Origin: Streptomyces roseolilacinus
Lineage (GTDB): Bacteria; Actinomycetota; Actinomycetes; Streptomycetales; Streptomycetaceae
Length of the DNA stretch: 64,000 nucleotides
Assembly (NCBI RefSeq): GCF_014649335.1
Contig: NZ_BMSV01000004.1
Span: 372,001-436,000, forward strand
Direction of reading: 5' to 3'
Below, piece after piece: positions 26,035 to 34,638 of the stretch. Position numbers and translations under genes: made by a program. How positions within the stretch are numbered: position 1 is the stretch's first letter; every line of letters starts with the position of its first letter. Under the pieces are notes generated by a model, which made no database searches, was not told where the DNA came from, and saw only the letters and a list, made by a program, of their open reading frames with translations.

Positions 26035-26739
26035 ATGCGTCCCAGGTTCATGTTCGTCGGCGACTCCATGACCATCGGCAGCGCCGGCGAGCACACCTGG
26101 CGCTACCGCATGTGGCAGCACCTGGAGGCGTCACTGGGCCCCGGCGGGTACGCGATCGTGGGCCCGCGGACGACGCTGTACGACCCGGAGGCGGGCGCGG
26201 CGGTGTCGACGGCGTACGCGGACCCGGCGTTCCCCGAGGAGGCGCGGGCCCACCTGGCCGGCTGGGGCGAGGGCTGGCTGCACATGGCGCCCCTCGTCGG
26301 GGAGGCCGTGGCGGCGACCGGGGCGAACGTGCTGCTGGTCTCCCTGGGCCTGATCGACCTGGGCTTCTACACCAACAGCGACCAGACGGTGGAGAACGTC
26401 CGCGCGTTCCTCGCGGCGGCGCGGGCCGCCGACCCGGACGTGCGGGCGGTGCTGCTGCCGGTCATACCGAACATACGGGCCGAGGAGGAGCCGCCCTTCG
26501 CGGCGGAGTGCGCCCGCTTCAACCGTCTCCTCGCACAGACGGTCGCCGACCTGCACACCCGGCGCTCCCCCCTGGTCCTGGCCGCGCCCCCGGCCGACTA
26601 CGACCTGCGCACGGACACCTACGACGGCACCCACCCGGGCCCGGCGGGCGAGCACAAACTGGCCGCGGCCTTCGTGGCGGCGCTCTTTTCTCGGCTCGTT
26701 CCGCCTCCGGGGCGCTGGGAGCGGGTGCCGAGGCGGTGA
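26035..26739 (+). CDS. SGNH/GDSL hydrolase
   Basis: About 234 aa. Block I 'FVGDSMTIG' gives the catalytic Ser, 'LVSLGLIDLGF' is a variant of block III (usual GxND), and 'YDGTHPGPAGEHKLA' supplies the Asp/His pair. Lipolytic or carbohydrate esterase activity fits the fold. The start is uncertain: ATGs at 26023, 26026 and 26035 are all in frame and none has a strong ribosome site. The last ~15 codons ('SRLVPPPGRWERVPRR') and the stop come from the dispersed repeat beginning at 26691, so the native C-terminus may have ended near 'AAFVAAL'. Confidence 0.75.
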   Translation: MRPRFMFVGDSMTIGSAGEHTWRYRMWQHLEASLGPGGYAIVGPRTTLYDPEAGAAVSTAYADPAFPEEARAHLAGWGEGWLHMAPLVGEAVAATGANVLLVSLGLIDLGFYTNSDQTVENVRAFLAAARAADPDVRAVLLPVIPNIRAEEEPPFAAECARFNRLLAQTVADLHTRRSPLVLAAPPADYDLRTDTYDGTHPGPAGEHKLAAAFVAALFSRLVPPPGRWERVPRR

Positions 26740-27020
26740 ACGTGCTCGGCCCCTCGTACCTCGGGGCGCTGCGCGCGATCACCGCCTCGACACCCGCGCG
26801 CCCCTTCGGCTCCACGAGCGGCCCACGGGGGCACCCTCCCCCTCCCAGGTGCCACCCGGCCCCGGGGACGATCCCGGCCGACACCCGCGCGCCCCTTCGG
26901 CTCCACGAGCGGTACAGGGGGACGCCCTCCCCCTCCCAGGTGCCACCCGGCCCCGGAGCCGGTCCCGGCCGACACCCTCGCCCCTTTGGCTCCACGAGCG
27001 GGCCAGCGGGGCACCCTCCC
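26691..27020. repeat. Dispersed repeat family, array 1 (three ~91-bp units)
   Basis: The element starts in the last codons of the SGNH gene. A 19-bp inverted repeat (26721-26739 with 26779-26797, one mismatch) surrounds a 39-nt loop. A block that starts GACACCC and contains CGGCTCCACGAGCG then recurs at 26789, 26880 and 26971, giving 91-bp spacing. The inverted repeat, its loop and the block also occur at 49729 onward. No transposase or target-site duplication was found. Confidence 0.75.
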
Positions 27021-27040
27021 CGTGCCGTGCGGAAGGTCGG

Positions 27041-27637
27041 CTACCCGGGGAACGCCGGCCTTCGGGCGGTCCGGCGCCGTTCCCACTCCTGACGGGTGAG
27101 GGCGTACTCGACCTCGCCGTGCTCCGAACCGTCGATCGCCTCCGGCCAGTCGCCGAAGTAGGTGCGGACGTACGTCAGGCCGCTCTTCTCCATCACCCGG
27201 CGCGAACCGGCGTTCACCGCCATCGTGTCGGCCGTGATCCGCTCGGCGCCCAGCTCCGTGAAGGCCCTGTCGACCAGGGCGCGCGAACCCTCCGTGGCGT
27301 ACCCGCGGCCCCACGCCGCCCTGCGCAGGCGGTACCCGAGCTCCACCGCCTCCGCGCTGTCGTCCCGCAGCGGCCGCAGCTCGAACCAACCGACGAAGGC
27401 CCCCGTCGCCCGCTCCCGCGCCGCCCAGAAGCCGGGCTCGCCGGTGCACGGGTAGCGGTGCAGCAGCCGCGGCAGGACCCGCCCCCGCACGTCCGCGGGC
27501 GGGGTCGGCCGCCCCCCGGTGAGGTACCGCATCACCTCCGGGTCGCCGTCCAGCTCGACGAGGAGGCCCTCGTCGCGGTCGGTGAACGGGCGCAGTTCCA
27601 GGCGTTCGGTGACGAGGAAGGGCTCCACGGTGTCCAT
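27041..27637 (-). CDS. GNAT-family N-acetyltransferase (RimJ/RimL-like)
   Basis: 198 aa from ATG at 27637; a GTG further upstream lacks a site. 'FLVTERLELRPFTDRDEGLL' opens the fold. The acetyl-CoA loop is 'LRRAAWGRGYATEGSRALVD' (Q/R-x-x-G-x-A type), and 'MAVNAGSRRVMEKSGLTYVR' completes the GNAT signature. This subfamily acetylates protein N-termini or small amines. Its 3' end abuts the repeat array. Confidence 0.85.
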   Translation of the reverse strand: MDTVEPFLVTERLELRPFTDRDEGLLVELDGDPEVMRYLTGGRPTPPADVRGRVLPRLLHRYPCTGEPGFWAARERATGAFVGWFELRPLRDDSAEAVELGYRLRRAAWGRGYATEGSRALVDRAFTELGAERITADTMAVNAGSRRVMEKSGLTYVRTYFGDWPEAIDGSEHGEVEYALTRQEWERRRTARRPAFPG

Positions 27638-27838
27638 GGCCCGATCCTGGCCGACCGGCCGCTTCCCCTCCACCGGATAACGCCGCTGTCCTGTCGCGCC
27701 GTTGGCCCGGCGCCGCCGCGGACGGTGGCGCCGGGGGGCGGCGCGTTCCGGGGTGGAGGGCCCGGCCTCGGGGCCGCCGCCCGGGCGCGGGGCCGGTCCG
27801 GACGGGCGCGGAGCCGGTCCGGACGGGCCCCTCCCGGC

Positions 27839-29089
27839 TCAGCCCGCCATCTCCGGGCCGACGGCGTAGTCGCCGATGTCGGTCGTCCGCGCGGGGATCC
27901 TGGCGAGGGCCCGCCGGACCGGGCCCTCCAGGCGGGCGTTCTTCTCCGCGTCCCGCGCCGCCCTGCGGGCGGTGAACTCGGGCATGACCTCCTCCGCGAA
28001 GAGGCGCAGGGACTCGCAGACGTGGTCGTGCCGGTTCCTGCCGAGCTGCGCGGCGAAGATGATCTGGTCGACGCCCGCGGCCTCGTACCGGCGGACCAGG
28101 TCCGCCAGCTGGTCCGGCGTGCCGATGCCCTGCCGCAGGGACGCGATCTCCTCCAGCCGCGCCTGGGGGGTGCCCGGCGCGGGGGGCTCCTGGGCGGGGT
28201 CGCGGGACAGGCCGTGCCGCGCGCGGTTCTCCTGGAACTCCCGCCACATGTCGCTGCCGCCGGGGCGGTGCCTGCCGAGGAAGTAGTAGTACATGAGGCA
28301 GTACGACCAGAAGTGGGCACCGTCGATGCCCCGGTCGAACGCCGTGTCCGCGTCGTGGTGGCACATCAGCGGCAGGACGACCGCGAAGTTGGGGTTCACG
28401 GCGAGCCCGGCGGGCACGCAGTCGTCGGAGGTGATCACCTGGTAGTACAGGTCGACCCACTCCTTCGCCTCCTCCGGGGTGGAGAAGGACAGCGCCAGCG
28501 CGCCCAGCCCGGCGCGGGCGGCGGCCTCGATGGTCGGCCGGGCGGTACAGCCGACCCACAGCGGCGGGTGGGGCTTCTGCTTCGGCTTCGGCACGACGTT
28601 GCGCGGCGGCGTGTCGATCCAGCGGCCCTTGTGCCCGGTGAACGGCTCCTCCGCGAGCATCCGCGTGACCACGCCGACCGCCTCCCGCCACTGGTCCCGC
28701 TTGGTGGCGCGGTCGACGCCGAAGCCGTCCAGCTCCATCTGCGAACTGCCCTGCCCGGTACCGAAGTCGACGCGCCCGCCCGAGATCAGGTCGAGCGTGG
28801 CGATCCGCTCGGCGACGCGCGCCGGGTGGTTGACGGCCGGGGAGAGGGTGACGATGCCGTGGGAGAGGCGGATCCGCTCGGTGCGGGCGGCCGCCGCGGC
28901 GAGGAAGACCTCCGGCGCGGAGGAGTGGGAGTACTCCTCCAGGAAGTGGTGCTCCGTCGCCCAGGCGTGGTCGAAGCCGAGCCGGTCGGCCAGCTCGATC
29001 TGCTCCAGCGCCTCCCGGATGAGGCGCTCCTCGCTGTCACCGTCCCACGGTCGGGGCAACTGGAGCTGGTACAGCAGTCCGAAGCGCAT
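27839..29089 (-). CDS. LLM-class flavin-dependent oxidoreductase (luciferase-like)
   Basis: 416 aa. ATG at 29089 has GAGGAG nine bases upstream; an earlier ATG at 29113 does not. The (beta/alpha)8 luciferase fold is clear from 'ELADRLGFDHAWATEHHFLE', 'RIRLSHGIVTLSPAVNHPAR' and 'LISGGRVDFGTGQGSSQMEL'. These enzymes use reduced flavin for monooxygenation or act as F420-type dehydrogenases. It faces the same way as the biosynthetic cluster but is separated from it by 353 bp with hairpins, so it may or may not belong. Cys at 'LMCHHDAD' is not a known catalytic site. Confidence 0.85.
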   Translation of the reverse strand: MRFGLLYQLQLPRPWDGDSEERLIREALEQIELADRLGFDHAWATEHHFLEEYSHSSAPEVFLAAAAARTERIRLSHGIVTLSPAVNHPARVAERIATLDLISGGRVDFGTGQGSSQMELDGFGVDRATKRDQWREAVGVVTRMLAEEPFTGHKGRWIDTPPRNVVPKPKQKPHPPLWVGCTARPTIEAAARAGLGALALSFSTPEEAKEWVDLYYQVITSDDCVPAGLAVNPNFAVVLPLMCHHDADTAFDRGIDGAHFWSYCLMYYYFLGRHRPGGSDMWREFQENRARHGLSRDPAQEPPAPGTPQARLEEIASLRQGIGTPDQLADLVRRYEAAGVDQIIFAAQLGRNRHDHVCESLRLFAEEVMPEFTARRAARDAEKNARLEGPVRRALARIPARTTDIGDYAVGPEMAG

Positions 29090-29442
29090 GGTGGGGAACT
29101 CCTCGATCGTCATCCGTCACAGGGGCATCGGGCGCACCTGTGGCACCTTCGCCCAACGATCTTGAGCTGCCCTTCCGTACCTCTGCGCATACCGAATCGG
29201 CCACGCTTTGGCCGGTAGCCGACGGATGTTCGGCCGTCGATATCCCTCTGGCAAAGGCCAGTTGACGAGGTGGACACGATCGCGCCCGGCCGTGCCCCGG
29301 GCGGACCGGGGTCCGGCCCCGGTCTCGGGGCCGGCCCGGATCCCCGCCTTCCCGGACGGCCCGCCTCCCCGGAGGGCGGCGGCCGGAAAGGACCCCTTCC
29401 GAAGGGCCCGGCCCCGCGCCGCCCGGGTCCGGCCCCCCTCGC
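29090..29442. other. Intergenic region between LLM oxidoreductase and the cluster
   Basis: No gene is supported. GC-rich inverted repeats lie at about 29361-29382 and 29384-29401 (CGGAA with TTCCG), near the cluster's 3' end, and could terminate it. The 29090-29280 half is lower in GC and should hold the promoter of the LLM gene; no clear consensus element was found. Confidence 0.4.
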
Positions 29443-30726
29443 TCAGGCACGGTCCGGCACCCGGGCCAGGGTGCGGATCGGGCGGGCGGCCAGCAGGGCG
29501 GCGGCGGTGAGGAGGGCGAACAGGATGCCCACCTGGAGCACCCGATCGGTGCCGAACGCCCCGGCCGCGGGGCCGGCCAGCGCGCTGCCGACCGGGAACA
29601 TGCCGACGGAACCCGCGACCTCGTAGGCGTGGACGCGGTTGAGCACCTCGCCCGGCACCTGGGTCTGCACGCTGGTGGCCCACATGACGCCCCAGAAGGT
29701 GATGCCGATCCCGACCGCGACCTGGGCGACGGCGAGCAGCCAGACCGGCCAGTCGAGGACGATGCCCAGCGGGTAGAGCGGGTAGGCCAGCATCGCCACG
29801 GCCCCGACGGCGAGCGGCCGTTCGGGTTTGTAGCGCAGGGCCAACAGGCCGCCGACCACGGTGCCCGCGCCGAAGGCGCAGTTGAGCAGGCCGAAGGCGG
29901 TGGCCCCGTGCTCGGGCACGATCACCCCGGCGGCGATCGACAGCTGCGGCCCCCAGGCGAAGACGGCGAAGAACATCCAGATCACCATCACGCCCCAGAG
30001 CCAGCTGCGGCTGCGGACCTCCCGCCACCCGGCCACCAGGTTGCGCCACAGGCTCTCGCCGGCCGGCGGGGCGGGCACCACCCCCAGCCGGAGCGCGCAC
30101 AGGCAGACCGCGCTGGTCCCGTAGGCGACGGCGGAGATCACCATCACCCAGCCGGTGGCGCCCACTCCGACCAGCACACCGGCCAGCGCCGGGCCGCCCA
30201 GCGCGGTGAGCGCCTCGGAGATGCGCAGCACCCCGTTGGCGCCCTGCACGTCCCGGGCCACCAGCGGGACGGTCGAGGAGGCGCCCGGCTGGAACATCGC
30301 GTTGGCGACGCCGGCCACCACCAGCAGCGCGTACAGGTGCCACAGCTGGTCGATGCCGCGGAGGAAGAGGAGGGCGAGCAGCACGTGGGCGGTGAGGTTG
30401 GCCAGGTCCGCGGCGATCATCAGCCGGCGGGCGGTGAAGCGGTCCGCGAGCACCCCGCCGAACAGCACCAGCCCGGCGAACGGGCCGACCAGGAAGGCCA
30501 TCGCGTTCCCCGCCGTGCTCAGGCCGTACCCGGCGCTGAGCAGCCCGGCCGAGACCGCGACCGGCAGCATCGCCCAGCCGAGCAGGCCCGCGCTGCGGGC
30601 GGTGAAGTAGTACTGGAAGTTGCGCGACCAGATCGCCGGTTCCCCCGTCGGCGGGCCCTCGGCGGGCCGGTCCTGGTCCTGCGGGGGCGCCACCGCCGCG
30701 GTGTGCTCTGCCGAGCGCTCTCTCAT
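29443..30726 (-). CDS. MFS exporter of the biosynthetic cluster
   Basis: 427 aa, ATG at 30726 after GGGAAGAG. About 12 TM segments; the loop 2/3 motif 'VLADRFTARRLMIAADL' marks an MFS transporter, and 'GVMWATSVQTQVPGEVLNRV' is typical of the MFS_3 (enterobactin exporter-like) group. It is the last gene of the cluster and is the natural exporter and self-resistance function for the product. The N-terminal 30 residues are polar and probably cytosolic. Confidence 0.85.
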   Translation of the reverse strand: MRERSAEHTAAVAPPQDQDRPAEGPPTGEPAIWSRNFQYYFTARSAGLLGWAMLPVAVSAGLLSAGYGLSTAGNAMAFLVGPFAGLVLFGGVLADRFTARRLMIAADLANLTAHVLLALLFLRGIDQLWHLYALLVVAGVANAMFQPGASSTVPLVARDVQGANGVLRISEALTALGGPALAGVLVGVGATGWVMVISAVAYGTSAVCLCALRLGVVPAPPAGESLWRNLVAGWREVRSRSWLWGVMVIWMFFAVFAWGPQLSIAAGVIVPEHGATAFGLLNCAFGAGTVVGGLLALRYKPERPLAVGAVAMLAYPLYPLGIVLDWPVWLLAVAQVAVGIGITFWGVMWATSVQTQVPGEVLNRVHAYEVAGSVGMFPVGSALAGPAAGAFGTDRVLQVGILFALLTAAALLAARPIRTLARVPDRA

Positions 30727-30869
30727 GACTCTTCCCTGCTCCAGCCGTGGTTCGTGGTCGTGGTGGTCGAGTGGCCGCCCGGCGTCCCGTCCAGCGCCGC
30801 GCGGTGGGCCGCCGCCGGGGCGCCGGGGCCCCGGCGGCCGGTCCGCGGGGCGGTCCGGGACAGGGCGGG

Positions 30870-31931
30870 TCAGGGGGGTCCGGCGGGGCCGGCCTGGACG
30901 GGCGGCGCGGGCAGCTCTCCCACGGGCACCAGTTCCAGGCCGCGCGCGAGCAGACCCTCGATGATCGCCGGGAGGGCCCGCACGGTCTGGTCGCGGTCGC
31001 CGCCGCCCTCGTGCATCAGCACCACCGAGCCCGGCCCGGCGGCCCCCAGGACGGTCGCGGCGATCCGCTCCGGCCCCGGCCTGGCCCAGTCGCGGGAGTC
31101 CACGTCCCACAGCGCCAGGGTGGTCGGGTGCTCCGCCAGGGTGGCCAGCACCTCCGGGTCCAGGCCGCCGTACGGCGGCCTGAACCACCTCGGGGCCCCG
31201 CCGGTCACCCGGGCCACCGCCTCCGCCGTCCGGTCGAGCTGCTCGCGCAGCTGCTCCGGCGTCAGGTCGGGCAGGAAGGGGTGCGACCAGGAGTGGTTGC
31301 CCAGTTCGTGGCCGGCCGCGGCGATCCGGCGCACCTCGTCGGGCAGCGCCGCGACGTGGTGGCCGACGCAGAAGAAGGTCGCCCGGACGCCGTAGCGGTC
31401 CAGGATCCCCAGGATCCGGCGGGTGTGCACCGGATCGGGGCCGTCGTCGAAGGTGAGCGCGGCCCGCGGGGTGTCCCGGCGGCCGTGCTCGAAGCAGCGT
31501 CCGGCCGCCGTCAGCGCCGCCAGCATCGGCTCGCCGCGCCGTACGCCCTCGTGGAACTCGTCGGCGCGGCCGGTCAGGCTGCCGCCCTCGGCGGTCACCC
31601 GGGCCAGCGTGCCGGGCGCGCTCCGCGCCTGCTCCGCCAGCCGGCCGGCCGGGACGGAACCGAACCGCGGCCGGGGCGGCAGCAGCCAGGGGTCGGCGCG
31701 GTAGACCTCCAGGCCCGCCGCCGTCATCGGCCCGTCGAGCAGGCCGTTGGTGCTGTCGACGACCACGGCCGGCGGCCGCTGCCCGTCCAGGTCCCGCAGC
31801 CAGGCGATGAGTTCGGCGACCCGGTCGGCACGCCAGTCGCCCGGCTCCGCCACCCGGCGCCCCGCGGCGTCGAGGACCTCGACCCGGTAGCCCGCGCCCG
31901 TCCAGGCGATTCCCGCGTACCGCGCGCTCAT
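30870..31931 (-). CDS. NodB polysaccharide deacetylase with RNase-H/IS110-like N-domain
   Basis: 353 aa, ATGA overlap with the condensation gene. The C-terminal NodB domain (~155-340) is intact: 'LTFDDGPDPVHT' (Asp162, Asp163), 'GNHSWSHPF' (His213, His217), 'FRPPYGG' (Arg251) and 'VVLMHEGG' (His307). Residues 1-150 do not belong to NodB. They resemble the DEDD RNase-H-like domain of IS110 transposases: 'YAGIAWTGAGYRVEVLDAAG', 'AVVVDSTNG' and 'LEVYRADPWLLPPRP', but the first Asp (usual GID) is Ala9, so nuclease action is unlikely. It may bind nucleotide or substrate. In the cluster a deacetylase could remove a protecting acyl group. Confidence 0.75.
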   Translation of the reverse strand: MSARYAGIAWTGAGYRVEVLDAAGRRVAEPGDWRADRVAELIAWLRDLDGQRPPAVVVDSTNGLLDGPMTAAGLEVYRADPWLLPPRPRFGSVPAGRLAEQARSAPGTLARVTAEGGSLTGRADEFHEGVRRGEPMLAALTAAGRCFEHGRRDTPRAALTFDDGPDPVHTRRILGILDRYGVRATFFCVGHHVAALPDEVRRIAAAGHELGNHSWSHPFLPDLTPEQLREQLDRTAEAVARVTGGAPRWFRPPYGGLDPEVLATLAEHPTTLALWDVDSRDWARPGPERIAATVLGAAGPGSVVLMHEGGGDRDQTVRALPAIIEGLLARGLELVPVGELPAPPVQAGPAGPP

Positions 31932-33304
31932 CCGTCCCCCCGGGCGACCGCCTCGGCGACCACCGACTCCTCGACCCCGCGCAGGAAGCGCTCCATCCCC
32001 TCGCGGGTGAGGACCGCCGGGTCGGCGGTCATGGCCAGCTCCAGGGCGCCCGGCGCGGTCAGCACGTCCACCGCCATCGAGACGTTCGCCCGGGGCAGGA
32101 ACTCCGTCGGCCAGGTCAGTTCGGTCCGGCCGAGCAGCTCGCCCAGCGGGGACCGCGGCCGCTCGACGGTGTCGAACGGCCCGTCGGCCGGGTCCCGGGT
32201 GTCGTTCCACCAGTACGAGTGGTCGGCCGCCTCGCCGCGCCCGACCAGCCGCGCCACCTCCCGGTCCAGCGCCCACTTGTCGTATCCCGCGTGGCGGAAC
32301 GCGCCGAACGAGACGGACCGCGTCCGCCGTACCGCGTCCTCGAAGTCCCGGTCCGCGTCGGTGAGGAGGAACACGGCCTCCTGCGCCATCGTGCTGACCG
32401 ACTCGGCGGCGGCCGGCTGGAAGCGGTTGCTCACCACCACCTGGAACAGGACGTCGCGGCTCCCGGACATCCGGGCCAGCCGGTGGGAGGCCGCCCCCAG
32501 CAGCACCGCGGCGTCGCTCACCCCCAGCCGCCGGGCCACCCGCTCGACGGCGACCGCCAGCGCGGGCGAGCGCAGCAGCGCGTTGGGGAACCGCCGGTCC
32601 GGGTCGGCCGCCGCCCGGTCCGGCGCCGCGGGCCCGGGGAGGATCCGCCGGGGCCCGGCGGCCAGCCGCTCGCACCAGTAGCGCCGGGCCGCCTCGTCCC
32701 GGCGGCGGCCGAGCGGCGACGCCTGGAGCTCCGCGGCCTCCAGGGGCTGGAGGGCGGGGCGTGCCAGGAGCAGCGCGCCGGCGGACTCCCCCGACTCGAT
32801 CAGCCGCAGGTCGCGGAGCATCCGGCCCTCCCCCCACAGGTCCATCGCGGTGTGCGACGCCGCCAGCACCAGCCGGTGGACCAGGCCCCCGCACTCCACG
32901 AGGCCGACCCGGAAGGGCCACTCCCGGGCGTGGTCGAAGGGGCGCCCCGCCAGTTCCTCCATGAGGGCCCCGCCGACCTTCGGGGCCTCGGCGGCGGAGC
33001 ACGCGCGGACCTCCACCGGGAGTTCGCCGCCGCCGTCCACGACCTGCTCCAGGCCGTCCCCGCCGTCCGGCAGGAGCCTGGTGTGCAGGCTGTCGTGCAT
33101 CCGCAGCAGCTCCGTGAGGTCCGCGAGCACGCGGGAGGCGGGGCGGGGCGGGGCGAGGGGGAGGTCGAGCCGCAGGTTGTACCTGGGCGCGTCGTCCCCG
33201 AGCCGGGTGACGACGCCCCAGATCGCCCGCTGCCCCCAGGTGGCCGGGCCCGTCCCCGCTCGCGCGCGGTCCAGTGCGAGGGTCCGCCTCTCGACCGTGG
33301 TCAT
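31928..33304 (-). CDS. Free-standing condensation-domain protein
   Basis: 458 aa. The NRPS condensation fold is recognised from 'MHDSLHTRLL', the active-site region 'ASHTAMDLWG', and 'VSNRFQPAAAESVSTMAQEA'. The usual HHxxxDG reads SHTAMDL: the catalytic second His (His151) and Asp155 remain, the first His is Ser150. It therefore could condense an ACP-bound acyl group with an amine. It is single-domain, with no carrier or adenylation domain attached. Its start overlaps nothing; the deacetylase gene overlaps its stop. Confidence 0.72.
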   Translation of the reverse strand: MTTVERRTLALDRARAGTGPATWGQRAIWGVVTRLGDDAPRYNLRLDLPLAPPRPASRVLADLTELLRMHDSLHTRLLPDGGDGLEQVVDGGGELPVEVRACSAAEAPKVGGALMEELAGRPFDHAREWPFRVGLVECGGLVHRLVLAASHTAMDLWGEGRMLRDLRLIESGESAGALLLARPALQPLEAAELQASPLGRRRDEAARRYWCERLAAGPRRILPGPAAPDRAAADPDRRFPNALLRSPALAVAVERVARRLGVSDAAVLLGAASHRLARMSGSRDVLFQVVVSNRFQPAAAESVSTMAQEAVFLLTDADRDFEDAVRRTRSVSFGAFRHAGYDKWALDREVARLVGRGEAADHSYWWNDTRDPADGPFDTVERPRSPLGELLGRTELTWPTEFLPRANVSMAVDVLTAPGALELAMTADPAVLTREGMERFLRGVEESVVAEAVARGDG

Positions 33305-33366
33305 CGTGTTCCCACACCTGCTTTCGGTTGTCTCGTACGACGCCGGCCGGAAGGGGGCCGGGACGG

Positions 33367-34506
33367 CTAGTCCAGGCCCTGCGAGATGACCAGGCGCTGG
33401 ATCTGGTTGGTGCCCTCGACGATCTGCAGCAGCTTGGCCTCGCGCATCCAGCGCTCCACCGGATGGTCGGAGACGTAGCCGGCGCCGCCGAGGACCTGCA
33501 CCGCGTCGGTGGTCACCCTCATCGCCGTGTCGGTGGCGAACAGCTTCGCCTTCGCCGCCTCCAGCGAGTACGGCAGACCGGCGTCCTTCAGGCGGGCGGC
33601 CGCCAGGGTGAGGGCCCGCGCCGCGGCGATCTGGGTGGCCATGTCGGCGAGCATGAAGCCGACGCCCTGGAAGGAGGCGATCCGCTGCCCGAACTGGCGG
33701 CGTTCCCTCGCGTACCGCACGGCGTAGTCGGCGGCGGCCTGGGCGATGCCGACCGCGCAGGCCGCGATGCCCAGCCGGCCGCAGTCCAGGGCGCCCATCG
33801 CGATCAGGAAGCCCTTGCCCTCGCGGCCGATCAGCCGCCCGGCCGGCACCCGGACGTCCTCGAACCCGACCTGGGCGGTGGGGTTGGACCAGACGCCCAG
33901 CTTCCGCTCGGCCGCGTGCACCACCATGCCCGGCGTGCCGCCGGGGACCACCAGGCAGGACAGCCCCCGGGCCCCCGGCCCGCCGGTGCGGCAGAAGACG
34001 TTGTAGAAGTCCGCGTGGCCGGCGTGGGTGACCCAGGCCTTGGTGCCGGTGACGCGGTAGCCGTCGTCCTCCCGCACCGCCCGGGTGGTGAGCGAGGCCG
34101 CGTCCGAGCCGGCCTCCGGCTCGGACAGGCAGTAGGCGCCCAGGAGTTCGCCGCCCAACATGTCGGGCAGCAGCTCCTCGCGCTGGGCCGGGGTGCCGTA
34201 CGCGGCGGTGCCGAAGCAGGCGAGGTTGTGCACGTTGACGGCCTCGGCCACCGCGAACCAGTGGTAGGCGATCTCCTCCAGCGCCTGGAGGTAGACCTCG
34301 TACGGCTGTCCGCCGCCGCCGTACTCCTCGGGGTACGGCAGGCTCAGCAGCCCGGCCTTGCCCAGGGTGCGCACGACCTCCCGGGGGAACTCGTGGGCCG
34401 CCTCGAACGCGGCGACGCGGGGCGCGAGTTCACCGGTCGCGATCTCCCGGACCAGGCCGAGCAGCTCGGCCGCCTCCTCCGTGGGCAGGATGCGCTGGAC
34501 CTTCAT
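33367..34506 (-). CDS. Acyl-CoA/acyl-ACP dehydrogenase of the cluster
   Basis: 379 aa, ATG after CGGAGGTCGTCCG. Acyl-CoA dehydrogenase fold: 'YPEEYGGGGQPYE', 'YCLSEPEAGSDAASL', 'VTGTKAWVTHAGHADFY', 'FASFQGVGF'-like 'RIASFQGVGFMLADM', and the catalytic base in 'IVEGTNQIQR' (Glu364). In carrier-protein pathways such enzymes desaturate acyl- or aminoacyl-ACPs (for example prolyl-PCP to pyrrolyl). With an ACP and AMP-ligase in the same operon, an ACP-bound substrate is likely; this is inference. Confidence 0.85.
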   Translation of the reverse strand: MKVQRILPTEEAAELLGLVREIATGELAPRVAAFEAAHEFPREVVRTLGKAGLLSLPYPEEYGGGGQPYEVYLQALEEIAYHWFAVAEAVNVHNLACFGTAAYGTPAQREELLPDMLGGELLGAYCLSEPEAGSDAASLTTRAVREDDGYRVTGTKAWVTHAGHADFYNVFCRTGGPGARGLSCLVVPGGTPGMVVHAAERKLGVWSNPTAQVGFEDVRVPAGRLIGREGKGFLIAMGALDCGRLGIAACAVGIAQAAADYAVRYARERRQFGQRIASFQGVGFMLADMATQIAAARALTLAAARLKDAGLPYSLEAAKAKLFATDTAMRVTTDAVQVLGGAGYVSDHPVERWMREAKLLQIVEGTNQIQRLVISQGLD

Positions 34507-34638
34507 CGGACGACCTCCGTGGGTGTCGGGTGTGGTGGGCGGAGCGGGGCCGCGCGCCCCCGGCCCGCGAGGGCGCGGCGGCCCGCCTGCTCCGTGGCGG
34601 CGGATCCTCCACCGGTGGGGACCGTTCGGGCGGCGCGG

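Noticed and set aside
26691..27020. Insertion sequence or CRISPR
   Set aside because: No transposase or target duplication; units are 91 bp and near-contiguous, with no unique spacers.
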